Source of the DNA: Microcoleus vaginatus_C
GTDB taxonomy: Bacteria > Cyanobacteriota > Cyanobacteriia > Cyanobacteriales > Microcoleaceae
Assembly (NCBI GenBank): GCA_040004035.1
Contig: JAMPLN010000006.1
Reading direction: 5' to 3' (one strand)
DNA length: 64,000 nt
Shown here: piece by piece, positions 43,095-53,227 of the stretch
Layout: each line of letters opens with the position of its first letter
Position numbering within the stretch: position 1 is the stretch's first letter
Program-made: the position numbers and the translations under genes
The notes under the pieces: generated by a model
What the model was told of the DNA's origin: nothing
The model's database searches: none
The model's input: only the letters and a program-made list of their open reading frames with translations

Positions 43095-44180
43095 ATGGCA
43101 AAATTGCAACTCAAAAACCTCAATAAAACCTACAGCCCTAAAGTTGTTCCAGTAAAAGACATTAGTTTGGATGTCAGCGAAGGGGAATTTTTGACATTGC
43201 TAGGGCCGTCGGGGTGTGGCAAATCTACGACGCTGCGGTTAATTGCAGGGTTGGAACAGCCGACTAGAGGCGAGATTAGAATTGGCGATCGCGATGTCAC
43301 TTATCTCAGACCGGGCGATCGGGATATTGCAATGGTTTTTCAAAGTTACGCGCTGTATCCGCACATGACAGTATACGAGAACATGGCATCGAGCCTCAAA
43401 CTTCGCAAAAAAATATCCAACAGCGAAATCGAGCGATTAGTGACAGAAGTTGCAGCATCCCTCGGATTGACTGAATTAATCGATCGCAAACCAGGAAAAC
43501 TATCAGGCGGACAGCGGCAGCGAGTCGCCCTGGGCCGCGCATTAGTGCGCCAACCGGAAGTATTTTTGCTCGACGAACCTTTGAGCAATCTCGACGCATT
43601 ATTGCGCGAAAAAGTTAGGGCCGAACTCAAACAATTGTTTTCCTCCCAAAAAGCTCCTGTAGTTTACGTCACTCACGACCAAACCGAAGCAATGACGCTT
43701 TCAACAAAAGTCGCAGTTCTCAACAGCGGCAACGTGCAGCAGCTAGATCCGCCACACTTAATTTATACTCGTCCTGCAAATCAGTTTGTAGCGGGTTTTG
43801 TGGGCAGCCCGCAAATGAATTTGCTAGTGCTTAAATGCCAGGGAAATTTTGCTCAGTTGGGCGATTTTCGAGTTCGACTACCAGATATGCCGACTGTGCC
43901 CCCAGAAATTGTGTTAGGAATTCGCCCGGAACACGTCGGCTTTGCAGATGCAGAGGCCGGCAAGATGTCTGCCCCAGAGGCAATTAAAGGTGAGGTTTTT
44001 TTAGTGGAAAACTTGGGAATGCAAAATTTAGTTAGCGTCCGAGTTAAAGGCGTGGACTCAGTAACGGTGCGGGCTTTGCTGCCCAATGACCGCCACTGGA
44101 ATTCAGAAATTGTAGAGCTGGTTTTTGGGCCTCAGTTGCTGCACTGGTTTGACGTGAAAACGGGCGATCGCTTGCAATAA
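43095..44180 (+). CDS. Sugar ABC importer ATPase (MalK/UgpC type)
   Basis: A 361-residue ATPase that powers the importer. Walker A GPSGCGKST is at residues 37-45, the signature LSGGQRQR near 134, and Walker B VFLLDEPLSNLD near 154-165. The H-loop THD follows at about 193. A C-terminal TOBE-type regulatory domain includes VLGIRPEHVGF and a second RALLPND-like strand. The ATG at 43095 gives the standard start; upstream in-frame codons (SQQSTVNSQTTQ) are just the heptamer array. It completes a binding protein-permease-permease-ATPase operon. Confidence 0.94.
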   Translation: MAKLQLKNLNKTYSPKVVPVKDISLDVSEGEFLTLLGPSGCGKSTTLRLIAGLEQPTRGEIRIGDRDVTYLRPGDRDIAMVFQSYALYPHMTVYENMASSLKLRKKISNSEIERLVTEVAASLGLTELIDRKPGKLSGGQRQRVALGRALVRQPEVFLLDEPLSNLDALLREKVRAELKQLFSSQKAPVVYVTHDQTEAMTLSTKVAVLNSGNVQQLDPPHLIYTRPANQFVAGFVGSPQMNLLVLKCQGNFAQLGDFRVRLPDMPTVPPEIVLGIRPEHVGFADAEAGKMSAPEAIKGEVFLVENLGMQNLVSVRVKGVDSVTVRALLPNDRHWNSEIVELVFGPQLLHWFDVKTGDRLQ

Positions 44181-44513
44181 GAATTTGCCCTGCATAGCAT
44201 GATTGATTAAAAATTCTCTAACCCTGTGCTGAAAAATATTTTTTTTGCTTATAACTAAGTTATGACTTTAGTTAGAGGTAGAAGTATTGTGCGGCTGTTA
44301 AGGTGATATTCATGTGTGAAAAAGCTAATTGGCTGACACATAGGTTGCGTGTTTACCAGATTTTATCGCTAACCTATAACTCTATTTAGGTGGTTAATCA
44401 GAAGTTAAAGCTAAATTGGCTTTACCTCGCATTAACTGCTAAATTTGGAGCGAGTCAATTAGATCAAAAAATGTTGCAAATAATCACCAATCAACTTAGG
44501 GAGTATTACTGAG
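44181..44513. other. Spacer after the importer operon
   Basis: About 330 AT-rich bases. A GTTATAGGTTA-like sequence and scattered short repeats are visible, but no clear terminator, RNA gene or ORF. It probably holds the promoter of the following small gene. Confidence 0.35.
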
Positions 44514-44864
44514 ATGAATTTGATTTCCACAGCCATTGCTCGCATCAGTTCCCTGCTTAAGGGCTTTCAAATTAAGAGTTTTTTGAGTGTTGTCCTAGTC
44601 GGTTTTCTGGTGCTGACAACCACTGTAGATTCGGGACGCACTAACAAAGGTTTTGGCACGCAAGCCAGCTCAAAGGCTGAGCTAAACAATCCTGAAAGAC
44701 CCCAAACAACGCGGGAATGGAGGCAAGAAGCTCGCGAAACCTCAGACTCTCCGGGCGAACGAGCTCAGAAGATTGGCCAAGAGGCAGGAGCAGCCGTGAA
44801 AGAATTCGGGGAGATGTACCAAGACACTGCTAAGAGAAGTGTCCGCGAATTAAAGGATAACTAG
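44514..44864 (+). CDS. Small exported or anchored protein
   Basis: A 116-residue protein. A hydrophobic segment at about residues 22-38 (SFLSVVLVGFLVLTTTVD) suggests export; no lipobox cysteine follows. The mature part is hydrophilic and helical, rich in Glu, Arg and Lys (TTREWRQEARETSDSPGERAQKIGQEAG). Its style recalls small cyanobacterial stress proteins of the low-temperature-induced type, but the match is only by impression. The ATG follows a GGGAG site at a proper distance. Confidence 0.6.
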   Translation: MNLISTAIARISSLLKGFQIKSFLSVVLVGFLVLTTTVDSGRTNKGFGTQASSKAELNNPERPQTTREWRQEARETSDSPGERAQKIGQEAGAAVKEFGEMYQDTAKRSVRELKDN

Positions 44865-45036
44865 CTCCAACTAAAAAAATATAACACTGAGAAACCTGAT
44901 TGCTTTCGGGCGCAGCCAAGAGTGCTCGCCCTTCCGGGTTTCTGAACACCTGAAAAGTTTGACGTTTAAATAGGTTGAGCGACTTAATACGACAGACGCA
45001 ATCAAGTAGGCGAGCATAAATAAACTAGAACAGACG

Positions 45037-45076
45037 CTCAAAAACCCAGTTTCTCATGAGAAACTGGGTTTTTGAG
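45037..45076. terminator. Perfect 40-bp palindrome
   Basis: Positions 45037-45056 (CTCAAAAACCCAGTTTCTCA) are followed by their exact reverse complement. The RNA would form a stem of about 18 bp followed by GTTTTTGAG. It belongs to the GAAACTGGGTTT repeat type also found near 11760 and 26114. It lies between two plus-strand genes. Confidence 0.75.
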
Positions 45077-45214
45077 TGGGAAGCATTTTATGTTAAATTA
45101 AATCAAATTCCCGTTAAAAACCCGTTGAGCAGACTCGGTGGTTAAAACTGAGATATTGCAGGATTCTCAATCACAATTTCAAGAGCGGGCTAGAAGCAAC
45201 GGCCCACAATAAAA

Positions 45215-45571
45215 TTGGACGATGAGTGGAACAGGCGGGAAAGCCTATTCATAAAAATGGTGCCAGATGACCTGTATTTTGGCTTAACAAAACCGGGAGG
45301 CGAGACAATTTCTGAATCAGAATGGCAGGAGTTGGTCAAAGCAGTTATTACCCCTCGCTTTCGGGAAGGGCTAACGGTATTAGACGGAGCGGGGCAGTTT
45401 CTAAACTGCTCGGAAATTATGATTAGAGAAAACTCTAAAATAGTTATTTTAATTTATGAAAGTAGTCCTGCAAAAAATCAAGCTATTCATGAAATTATCG
45501 AAACTTACAAGCGCACTTTCCTGCAAGAGTCCGTGCTGCGCGCAACCAGCGAAGTTAAGGTTTCTTTCTGA
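45215..45571 (+). CDS. DUF3574 family protein
   Basis: A 118-residue protein from a TTG start, or 104 from ATG 45257; the start is uncertain. The DUF3574 core is clear: DDLYFGLTKPGGETISESEWQELVKAVITPRFREGLTVLDGAGQFL, then SKIVILIYESSPAKNQAIHEIIETYKRTFLQESVLRAT. Function is unknown. Relatives usually have a signal peptide or lipobox, and none is visible here, so the upstream part may be lost or the start may be mis-set. Confidence 0.75.
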   Translation: MDDEWNRRESLFIKMVPDDLYFGLTKPGGETISESEWQELVKAVITPRFREGLTVLDGAGQFLNCSEIMIRENSKIVILIYESSPAKNQAIHEIIETYKRTFLQESVLRATSEVKVSF

Positions 45572-45733
45572 TGTGGTCATCCAATCAGCGTATTTATGAT
45601 ATTATTCGTGGTAATCAAGGTCATATCCTCAAAGATAAGTAGGGTGCTGGTGCAAGAAAAATCATAATTTGTGGGTATCGATCGCAGACTGCAAAAAATC
45701 GCTAGAAAAACCTGCCCGGGAGAAAACAAAAAC

Positions 45734-45937
45734 ATGATGAACGACGGCAACCAAAAAGCTGAAGCGCCGGAAAGCGAGGAATCACAAAATTTGTCCGGCA
45801 TGGCGAAAGCTTTTCTTGTGAGCGTGGCTTGGTCTTACGCAGAGGCATTGGAGGCAACGAAACGATCGCGAAATCCACAGGAACCCGCGCCGGAAGCTCC
45901 GACAGAACAAGTCGAACCCGATACAGAAAAAAATTAA
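45734..45937 (+). CDS. Small acidic protein of unknown function
   Basis: A 67-residue protein. A central helix (LSGMAKAFLVSVAWSYAEALEATKRS) is flanked by Glu/Pro-rich ends (EAPESEESQ; EPAPEAPTEQVEPDTEKN). The ATG at 45734 has GGGAG about 12 bases upstream; the next codon but one is another ATG. No family is recognised, and coding status rests on composition and start signal. Confidence 0.4.
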   Translation: MMNDGNQKAEAPESEESQNLSGMAKAFLVSVAWSYAEALEATKRSRNPQEPAPEAPTEQVEPDTEKN

Positions 45938-46395
45938 TGAAAGACTATTAAGGCGATCGCTTTGCGAAACTCTCTGTGCGAGCGAACCCCATAGTCAATT
46001 AGCTGTTTTGAGTTAAAAACAATTAACTCAGAACAGCGAACTGTGCAGCTTAAGCGGGATTTGTATTGGATTTTACAATAAAAAAAACTGAAATCCCCGT
46101 GACCAAGAATTTCTTGATGGTACAAGCCCCCGGATTTATCCGTGGAATCAATCCCAAATCGAAAATCTCAAATCCTCAAGCCCCCGAATTTATCCGTGGG
46201 GTCAATCCAAAATCTCAAATCTCAAATCGAATGACCCTTCAACAAGCTCAGGAAAAGCTTTAGTCCGGGGATGACAAATGTGTTGCAGGTTTGAACCTCA
46301 ACCTATATCTATCCATAAAAGAGATTTAAACTAAACAAAGTACGGTTTTACCGCTACAGTGTACAAAACAAATAACCAATTTTTAGATCGGTCTC
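45938..46395. other. Spacer with a 54-base tandem duplication
   Basis: The two copies at 46122-46175 and 46176-46229 begin CAAGCCCCCG and share ATTTATCCGTGG. Because 54 is divisible by three, a spurious open frame crosses them (46066-46263). The CCCCCGGATTTATCCGTGG unit is a common dispersed cyanobacterial repeat. No gene is supported. Confidence 0.6.
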
Positions 46396-46905
46396 ATGTC
46401 TAATTCAAAAATGATTGGTAAAGCGATCGCACGTAGCCTTTGCTTGGGCATCCTCATTAGCTTCAACGCCTCACTCGGCCCCGCATCCGCAGCAGCACCA
46501 ATAATTGCCCAAGAAACAGCAGCCCCGGCCGCTAGCAGCATCGACAAGCAACTCCTAGGCCAATGGCAAGGCGTCGCCTCCGGTGAGTCTTTCACCTTCG
46601 TCTTTGCCCCAGAAGGCAAATTGTTTCTCATGGCTAAAGGCCCGGACGGAGCCGCCCGCGCCCAAGAAATGAGGTACAAAGTTAATCTCGGTGAAAAACC
46701 GATGCACCTTGATGTCCGCCTCAGCAGCACAGAAACCGTTGAGACTGTTTTTGAGTTGACTGCCGAAGGTCAAATGCGCCTTCAGTTGAAAGGCACCTAT
46801 CCCGGACTGGCGAGACCTAATTCCTTAAACGAACAGGCAACCCTGTTTAAAAAGGTCTCCGACGCCACTGCACTGCCTGCTGACACTCAAGTCATCGGTT
46901 TTTGA
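46396..46905 (+). CDS. Exported protein of unknown function
   Basis: A 169-residue protein with a signal peptide (residues 1 to about 33, ending ASLGPASAAA). The mature domain starts with IDKQLLGQWQGVASGESFTFVFAPEGKLFLM. It continues with alternating strands and ends DTQVIGF. The LGQW start and strand pattern suggest a small lipocalin-like or calycin-like barrel. No family name is certain. Acts in periplasm or thylakoid lumen if the signal prediction is right. Confidence 0.6.
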   Translation: MSNSKMIGKAIARSLCLGILISFNASLGPASAAAPIIAQETAAPAASSIDKQLLGQWQGVASGESFTFVFAPEGKLFLMAKGPDGAARAQEMRYKVNLGEKPMHLDVRLSSTETVETVFELTAEGQMRLQLKGTYPGLARPNSLNEQATLFKKVSDATALPADTQVIGF

Positions 46906-47128
46906 GGAAAATTACTCGCAGGCAGAAGGCACTCCAGTAGTTCTGAGTTTTGAGTTTTAAGTTATAAACCATTTAAAATTCAAAACTCATCCACGGCGAA
47001 GCGTTGCGAAGAATGTTAGCTTTCGCCATCTGTTATGCAAAGCCATCTTAAAATCTTCCTACTGCCTTCTGCCTTCAGCAGGCCCTGCTACAATCCACTT
47101 AATCTCCATTTAACTGCCATAGACCTCC

Positions 47129-49162
47129 ATGAGTGAAACCGTCCTAGAAGTTCGCAACCTGCGGGTTCAATTTCAATCTGCGGACGCAGGCGATGCGTCT
47201 GCAACCGTCAAAGCGGTTGACGGCATTTCCTTTGAGGTCAAGCGAGGGCAAACTCTGGGCATCGTGGGAGAGTCGGGGTCGGGAAAATCGGTAACATCCC
47301 TCGCTGTTATGGGTTTGCTGTCGAGTTCGTCAACCAAAATAGATGGCGAAATTTGGTTTTCTCCGACAAAAGACGGCGTTAGCAATGGGCCTGTGAATCT
47401 GCTGGAAATGCCGGACAGGGAAAAACAAACATACCGGGGCAGCCAGATTGCGACGATTTTTCAAGAGCCGATGAGTTCGCTAAATCCCGTTTATACGATC
47501 GGATTTCAACTCACAGAAGCCATTTGTTTGCACCAACAGGTGTCGCAGACAGAAGCGCGCCGTCAAGCTGCTTCTCTGCTACAAGAGGTCAAGCTGCTAC
47601 CGGGCGACGATGAGCTCAGGCAGCGGTGTTTGGCTTTGCGACAAGAGCATTCCCGGGCTGCTGCTGGGAATCAAGCAGTTATGGAGGACGATCGCGATTT
47701 GATGCAGCTCGTCAACGGCCAAAAACAAGCTATGCTCGATCGCTACCCCCACGAACTCTCAGGCGGTCAAATCCAGCGCGTGATGATTGCAATGGCCATT
47801 TCTTGCAATCCCACTCTATTAATTGCTGATGAACCTACCACGGCTTTGGACGTAACCGTGCAGGCCACAATCTTAGCTTTGCTGCGGGAGTTGCGGGACT
47901 CTAGAGGCATGGCAATGATTTTTATTACCCACGATTTGGGCGTCATTGCTGAAATTGGCGATACGGTGGCGGTGATGTACCGAGGCAAGATTGTTGAGTG
48001 CGGTGCGATCGAACAAATTTTCAGCAATCCCCAACATCCTTACACAAAAGGTCTGTTAGCTTGCCGCCCAACACTCGATCGGCAACTGCGCCGCTTGCCG
48101 ACAGTTTCCGATTTTATGGATGTCACCACAAATGCTAGCGGCGAATTAGTAATTGTTGAGAAAAATGCCGATTTAGACGGCGACAACAGCGGGGGAAATC
48201 CCGCTTTTGCCATAGGAAAACCGCCGCGGCTGCCGAATATTTCCCAGCCTTTACTAGCTGTTGATAACCTGGGAGTTGGTTTTCCGGTGCAGGGAATGTT
48301 TGGCGAAACTAAACGCTTGTTTATGGCGGTAAACGATATTTCTTTTGAGGTTTATCCGGGCGAGACTTTGGGTTTGGTGGGCGAGTCTGGCTGCGGTAAA
48401 TCAACTTTGGCGAGAGCTTTGCTGCAATTAATTCCGGCGACCAGCGGTAAAGTGTTTTTTGAAGGCCAAGAAATTACGCCTCCTGCGAAAAGTAGTTCGG
48501 CACCGCAGTGGATGGCTAATTATCGGATGAAAAAAGAGTACGATCGCAAATTGCGGTGGCTGCGGCGCGATTTGCAAATTATTTTTCAAGACCCTTTTAG
48601 TTCTCTCGATCCGCGCCTAAATGTTGGGGATGCGGTGATGGAACCGATGGTGATTCACCGCTTTGGTAAGAACCAGAAAGAACAGCGCGATCGCGCTGCT
48701 TATTTGTTGGAGAGAGTGGGTTTAAATCCCGATTTTATGCGCCGCTACCCTCACGAGTTTTCGGGCGGACAGCGGCAGCGAATTTGTATTGCTAGAGCTT
48801 TGGCTTTGAATCCTAAGTTTATTATTTGCGATGAGTCGGTTTCGGCATTAGATGTGTCCGTGCAGGCGCAAGTTTTAAATTTGCTGAAGGAGTTGCAAAC
48901 AGAGTTTGGACTGACTTATATTTTTATTTCTCACGATTTGAGCGTGGTCAAGTTTATGAGCGATCGCGCGATCGTCATGAACAAAGGTAAAATCGAGGAA
49001 ATTGGCACTGCCGAGCGTATTTACCGCCAACCGCAACAAGCTTACACGCGGCAACTTATAGCTTCTATTCCAGCAGGGAATTTGGAGCGAATTCGGCAAC
49101 AGCAACTAGGTCGCCAAGCTGCTTGGCCCCCATCGCCTGCAGATGAATCGAAACAGGTTTGA
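47129..49162 (+). CDS. Fused OppD/OppF-type peptide ABC ATPase
   Basis: A 677-residue protein with two ATPase domains, which energises a dipeptide, oligopeptide or glutathione importer. The first domain has Walker A GESGSGKS at residues 47-54, LSGGQIQR and LLIADEPTTALDVTVQ. The second has GESGCGKS near 417, SGGQRQR and FIICDESVSALDVSVQ. Each ends with the Opp-type segment HPYTKGLLACRP or QAYTRQLIASIP. Between residues about 155 and 205 the first domain has about 25 extra residues before the signature (RQEHSRAAAGNQAVMEDDRD). No permease or binding protein gene is adjacent. Fused forms of this kind are common in cyanobacteria. Confidence 0.9.
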   Translation: MSETVLEVRNLRVQFQSADAGDASATVKAVDGISFEVKRGQTLGIVGESGSGKSVTSLAVMGLLSSSSTKIDGEIWFSPTKDGVSNGPVNLLEMPDREKQTYRGSQIATIFQEPMSSLNPVYTIGFQLTEAICLHQQVSQTEARRQAASLLQEVKLLPGDDELRQRCLALRQEHSRAAAGNQAVMEDDRDLMQLVNGQKQAMLDRYPHELSGGQIQRVMIAMAISCNPTLLIADEPTTALDVTVQATILALLRELRDSRGMAMIFITHDLGVIAEIGDTVAVMYRGKIVECGAIEQIFSNPQHPYTKGLLACRPTLDRQLRRLPTVSDFMDVTTNASGELVIVEKNADLDGDNSGGNPAFAIGKPPRLPNISQPLLAVDNLGVGFPVQGMFGETKRLFMAVNDISFEVYPGETLGLVGESGCGKSTLARALLQLIPATSGKVFFEGQEITPPAKSSSAPQWMANYRMKKEYDRKLRWLRRDLQIIFQDPFSSLDPRLNVGDAVMEPMVIHRFGKNQKEQRDRAAYLLERVGLNPDFMRRYPHEFSGGQRQRICIARALALNPKFIICDESVSALDVSVQAQVLNLLKELQTEFGLTYIFISHDLSVVKFMSDRAIVMNKGKIEEIGTAERIYRQPQQAYTRQLIASIPAGNLERIRQQQLGRQAAWPPSPADESKQV

Positions 49163-49819
49163 GCTTTAGTGTTTTAAACTGGTATCAATTACCAATTGCC
49201 CGTTACCAATTACTAATTAGCCATTACGCGCGAACATATCGGGCTACGAAAACCTGCTACGAAGATTTTTTTCATTTTTTCTTCACAAATTAGCAGTTTA
49301 TCTTTATTTTAACTTCATAATTTATGGTCAAATTCTACCTGCTTGAACTTGACTAACATTCCGGGTTTTTCAACCCACAGCCAGGGCGCTCCACGCAGTA
49401 TTTTCCTACATCAAACCCTGTTATTTCTAGACGCAAAAAGTGGGGTATAACACGCTACTATAACGCGGCAAGCAGATTCAGGCGCAGCCTACATAATTAG
49501 GTTCTGCACCCAGGAGTGCGAGTTTCTGCGTCCAGGACTAGCTAAATTAGGCCAAATGTCCAATGACTAACAACAATATGTCGCGTAGTATTATAAGTAA
49601 ACTCTCTCGATGAGTCGGAAAAATTATAAAATGGGTACCCAAGCTAAAAAGAGATGGGTTGCTACTTCCGTAAATACACTTAATTATCGCCTGGTATTGC
49701 GTAAATTTACGTAATTATCCAATACTAGAGCTCGCCAAATAGGAAATATTTATAATATTTAAACATCTTTATTGTAATTCTTAAATCAGCACAACTCAAA
49801 GTAACTCTAGAGTAAAAGA
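49163..49819. other. Long spacer before the sensor kinase gene
   Basis: About 650 bases. Degenerate ATTACCA heptamers lie at about 49187-49222. The rest is AT-rich with no ORF that resembles a protein family, no tRNA and no clear hairpin. The stretch 49690-49800 probably holds the kinase promoter. Confidence 0.4.
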
Positions 49820-52800
49820 ATGAAACATTCAGTTCAACTAGAAGAATCCAAAAGCACTAAATTGCTGAAAGTGTTGCAAGTGTTGTGGACAAAAATTACG
49901 GCAGCAGTCACCAGAATAGAAAAGGCAGAAGGCAGCCAGGAGTATGAAAAAAAAATCAGCGTAGCGACGATCGCCCCTGGCAGTGTATTCTCAATTTTGA
50001 TAATTGTACTGCTTGTCTTAAACGGGTGGCTCCTAGTTGGCAGCGGTGATAATTTCTACGATAGCCAACTCGCCCTGGGATTTTTGGCAATAGCAAATTT
50101 TGTCTTTTTAGCGGTATCGGCGCGCTCAAACGCCTCTGCTGTCGTAGCCCAAAACGATCGCCCCTCCAGCGAACCCAACGGGAGCGATCGCTTTTTTAGC
50201 CTCTCGCTAGATTTACTGTGCGTCCTTAGTTTTGACGGTTATGTAAAACGCATCAACCCAGCAGCAGAAAAAATACTCGGCTATTCCCCAGAAGAAATGG
50301 TTGGCCAACTCTTCATTGAATTCGTGCATCCAGACGATCGCGAAGCTACTTTAAAAGAAGCTGAAAGTATAGCTGCGGGGAAGAATACCGTTGGGTTTGA
50401 AAACCGCTGGCGCTGTCGCAACGGTTCTTACAAGTGGATAGCCTGGACTGCTACCCGTTTCTGCGAGGAAGAATTGATCTATGGTGTCGGCCGCGACATT
50501 ACCGCTCAAAAACAAGCAGAAGCAGCGCTGCAAGAGAGTCAGCGTTTTGTTGAGCGAATTGCCAATACCAGTCCGAATCTTCTGTTTGTTTACGATGAAA
50601 GTGAGCAGCGAAATGTCTACAGCAACCGCGAAATCAGTGACACCCTCGGCTATACGAGGGCAGAAGTTGAAAACATGGGCAGCAATCTACTGCCCACCAT
50701 CATCCACCCTGACGACTTAGCTAAATTTCCCGGATATTTTCAGCAATTAGAAAATGCTCCCGACGGCGAAGTTATTGAGTACGAATATCGGGTACGCGAT
50801 CGACATAATTGTTGGCACTGGTTAGTAAGCCGGAATATTGTATTTAGCAGAACAGAGGAGGGAAAAATTAAGCAGCGTCTCGGTGCTGCTACGGACATTA
50901 CAGAGCGCAAAATAGCAGAACAAGCTTTAGCAGAACAATTGAAACTTTCTCTATTCACAGCAGATGTGGGAATTGCTCTGACTCAAAACCAGACTTTGCT
51001 TGCAACTTTGCAATATTGCGCCGATGCAGTTGTGCGCCATTTGGATGCTGCCTTTGCTCGGATTTGGACGCTGAATGAAGAGGAAAATGTATTGGAACTG
51101 GAAGCAAGCGCGGGGATATATACTGGCATTGACGGCGCTTACACCCGCATTGCTGTCGGCGAGTTCAAGATTGGTTTAATCGCCCTGGAGCGAAAACATT
51201 ACATCACTAATTCTGTGCAAGAAGATCCCAGACTCCACGATAAAGAATGGGCGTCACGAGAGGGAATGGTAGCTTTTGCCGGATATCCGCTAATTGTTGA
51301 CAATCAGTTAGTGGGAGTAATCGCTCTGTTTTCTCGCCACAAGTTGAAGGAATCAACGCTGGTTGCTTTTGCCTCGGTAGCGGATGCGATCGCCCTGGGA
51401 ATTAAGCGCAAACAAACAGAAGAAGCTCTCGCCAGACAAAAGCAAACTTTGAGGGCAATTATTGACAACGCTCCCATTTGGGTGTGGCTGACTGATACTA
51501 AAGGCAAGATGCTGTTGGTTAACAAAACTTTTTGCGAATCTGTGAACGTTCCTGAAGAAAGATTTTTGGCAGCATCTCACTCTTCAGAAATTTTGGGAGC
51601 GGAAGCATTTGCTAACTGCATGGCGTCTGACGTGCAAGTCGGGAGTCAAGATACTCCTTTTTATGCTGATGAAATTATACAGTTTGCTGACGGTAAAAAT
51701 CACCATTTAGAGGTGATTAAAGCTAAGGTAAAAGAGGCCAACGGCAGCGCGATCGGCTTAATCGGTTTGGGTTTGGACGTTACACAACAAAAAGAAGCTC
51801 AACGAAAATTGCAAGCTTCGGAAGCGCGCTTCCGCAAGTTAGCGGAGCAGGAAGCACTGCTGAACCAGTTAGCTAGCAATATCCGCGAATCTCTAGATTT
51901 AGATACTATTTTGGCAACGACTGTGCAGCAGATTCGCGACTTGCTGCAAGTCGATCGCTGTGTGTTTATCTGGTATTTGCCCGACGCTTCGCCACCTGCG
52001 TGGGATGTCGTCCACGAAGCTAAAAATGAGGATTTGTTCTCGCTTTTGGGTTATTTCCCTGCTGACATAACGGGTACGCTGCCGCAAAAAATCGCTAAGT
52101 TGGAAGTTTATCAAATAGATGATGTTGCAACTGTTAGCGATCCAGTAGAACAAAAATTCTTTTTGGATATTGGTTGCAAGTCTGTCTTGGATTTACCGAT
52201 TAAAAGTGCCGGGGGTTTAACTGGTGTTGTTGGCTGCGTTTCTTGCAAGGAGGTACGCACGTGGACCAAAGAGGAAGTGGAGTTAATTGAGGCAATTGGC
52301 GATCAATTGGCGATCGCCATCAGTCAATCTGAACTTTACACTAAAAGCGTCGATTCAGCCCGGATAGCGCAAGAGCAAGCTGCAAAACTCGAAGTAACTC
52401 TGTGCGAACTCCAGCAAGCTCAAACTCAGCTCGTGCAGGCAGAAAAAATGTCGAGTCTCGGTCAGATGGTAGCAGGAATTGCCCACGAAATCAATAACCC
52501 GGTCAGCTTTATTTTCGGCAATCTTACCTACACAGAAGAATACGCCAGAAACCTGATGAAACTGGTGCAAATGTATCGAGATGAATACCCCGAACCTTCT
52601 CCAGCTCTTCAGGAGGAAATAGAGGTGTTAGAGCTGGATTTCGTGCTAGACGACTTGCCGAAAATGCTGTCTTCTATGCAGATGGGAGCTACTCGCATCC
52701 GGGATATCGTGCGGAGTTTGCGGAATTTCTCTCGCCTCGATGAATCTGACATGAAAAAGGTTAACATTCACGAAGGCATCGACAGCACATTGATGATTTT

Positions 52801-53227
52801 AGAACACCGTCTGAAAGTTCAGCCCGAGCGCCCAGCAATTCAACTCGTTAAAGAATACGGCAAATTGCCACTGGTGGAGTGCTACGCTGGATTGTTGAAT
52901 CAAGTGTTTATGAATATTATCGCTAACGCTATTGACGTTTTACAAGAATCGCTCGAAAATCCGGGAATTATCCGCATTCGTACAGAGGTAGAAGGTACTC
53001 TCGCTGTGATTAGAATTTCTGATAACGGTGCAGGTATGACAGATCAAGTCAAGCAGCGGATATTTGACCCGTTCTATACTACCAAACGGGTCGGTTCGGG
53101 AACGGGGATGGGTTTAGCGATTTCCCATTCAATTATTGTCGAAAAACATAAAGGTGAAATTAAGTGTTCCTCGGTGGTGGGGAAAGGCACTGAATTTATA
53201 ATCGAGATTCCTATTAAAAGGACATAA
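49820..53227 (+). CDS. PAS/GAF sensor histidine kinase
   Basis: A 1135-residue membrane-bound kinase. Two membrane segments lie at about residues 52-73 and 82-102 with only a short outer loop. Then follow PAS 1 (about 122-235, YVKRINPAAEKILGYSPEEM), PAS 2 (240-365), GAF 1 (385-535), PAS 3 (545-665) and GAF 2 (685-860). A coiled coil leads to HisKA, with the phospho-acceptor H889 in GIAHEINNP. The ATPase domain has the N box NIIANAIDVL, DNGAGM and GTGMGLAIS. Sensing must be mostly cytoplasmic. GAF 1 and GAF 2 lack an obvious bilin cysteine motif, so they are not clearly phytochrome-like. No response regulator is adjacent, so the partner is unknown. Confidence 0.92.
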   Translation: MKHSVQLEESKSTKLLKVLQVLWTKITAAVTRIEKAEGSQEYEKKISVATIAPGSVFSILIIVLLVLNGWLLVGSGDNFYDSQLALGFLAIANFVFLAVSARSNASAVVAQNDRPSSEPNGSDRFFSLSLDLLCVLSFDGYVKRINPAAEKILGYSPEEMVGQLFIEFVHPDDREATLKEAESIAAGKNTVGFENRWRCRNGSYKWIAWTATRFCEEELIYGVGRDITAQKQAEAALQESQRFVERIANTSPNLLFVYDESEQRNVYSNREISDTLGYTRAEVENMGSNLLPTIIHPDDLAKFPGYFQQLENAPDGEVIEYEYRVRDRHNCWHWLVSRNIVFSRTEEGKIKQRLGAATDITERKIAEQALAEQLKLSLFTADVGIALTQNQTLLATLQYCADAVVRHLDAAFARIWTLNEEENVLELEASAGIYTGIDGAYTRIAVGEFKIGLIALERKHYITNSVQEDPRLHDKEWASREGMVAFAGYPLIVDNQLVGVIALFSRHKLKESTLVAFASVADAIALGIKRKQTEEALARQKQTLRAIIDNAPIWVWLTDTKGKMLLVNKTFCESVNVPEERFLAASHSSEILGAEAFANCMASDVQVGSQDTPFYADEIIQFADGKNHHLEVIKAKVKEANGSAIGLIGLGLDVTQQKEAQRKLQASEARFRKLAEQEALLNQLASNIRESLDLDTILATTVQQIRDLLQVDRCVFIWYLPDASPPAWDVVHEAKNEDLFSLLGYFPADITGTLPQKIAKLEVYQIDDVATVSDPVEQKFFLDIGCKSVLDLPIKSAGGLTGVVGCVSCKEVRTWTKEEVELIEAIGDQLAIAISQSELYTKSVDSARIAQEQAAKLEVTLCELQQAQTQLVQAEKMSSLGQMVAGIAHEINNPVSFIFGNLTYTEEYARNLMKLVQMYRDEYPEPSPALQEEIEVLELDFVLDDLPKMLSSMQMGATRIRDIVRSLRNFSRLDESDMKKVNIHEGIDSTLMILEHRLKVQPERPAIQLVKEYGKLPLVECYAGLLNQVFMNIIANAIDVLQESLENPGIIRIRTEVEGTLAVIRISDNGAGMTDQVKQRIFDPFYTTKRVGSGTGMGLAISHSIIVEKHKGEIKCSSVVGKGTEFIIEIPIKRT

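Noticed and set aside
46066..46263. Open frame of 65 codons
   Set aside because: It is kept open by a 54-base tandem duplication of a dispersed repeat; the peptide only mirrors the repeat.
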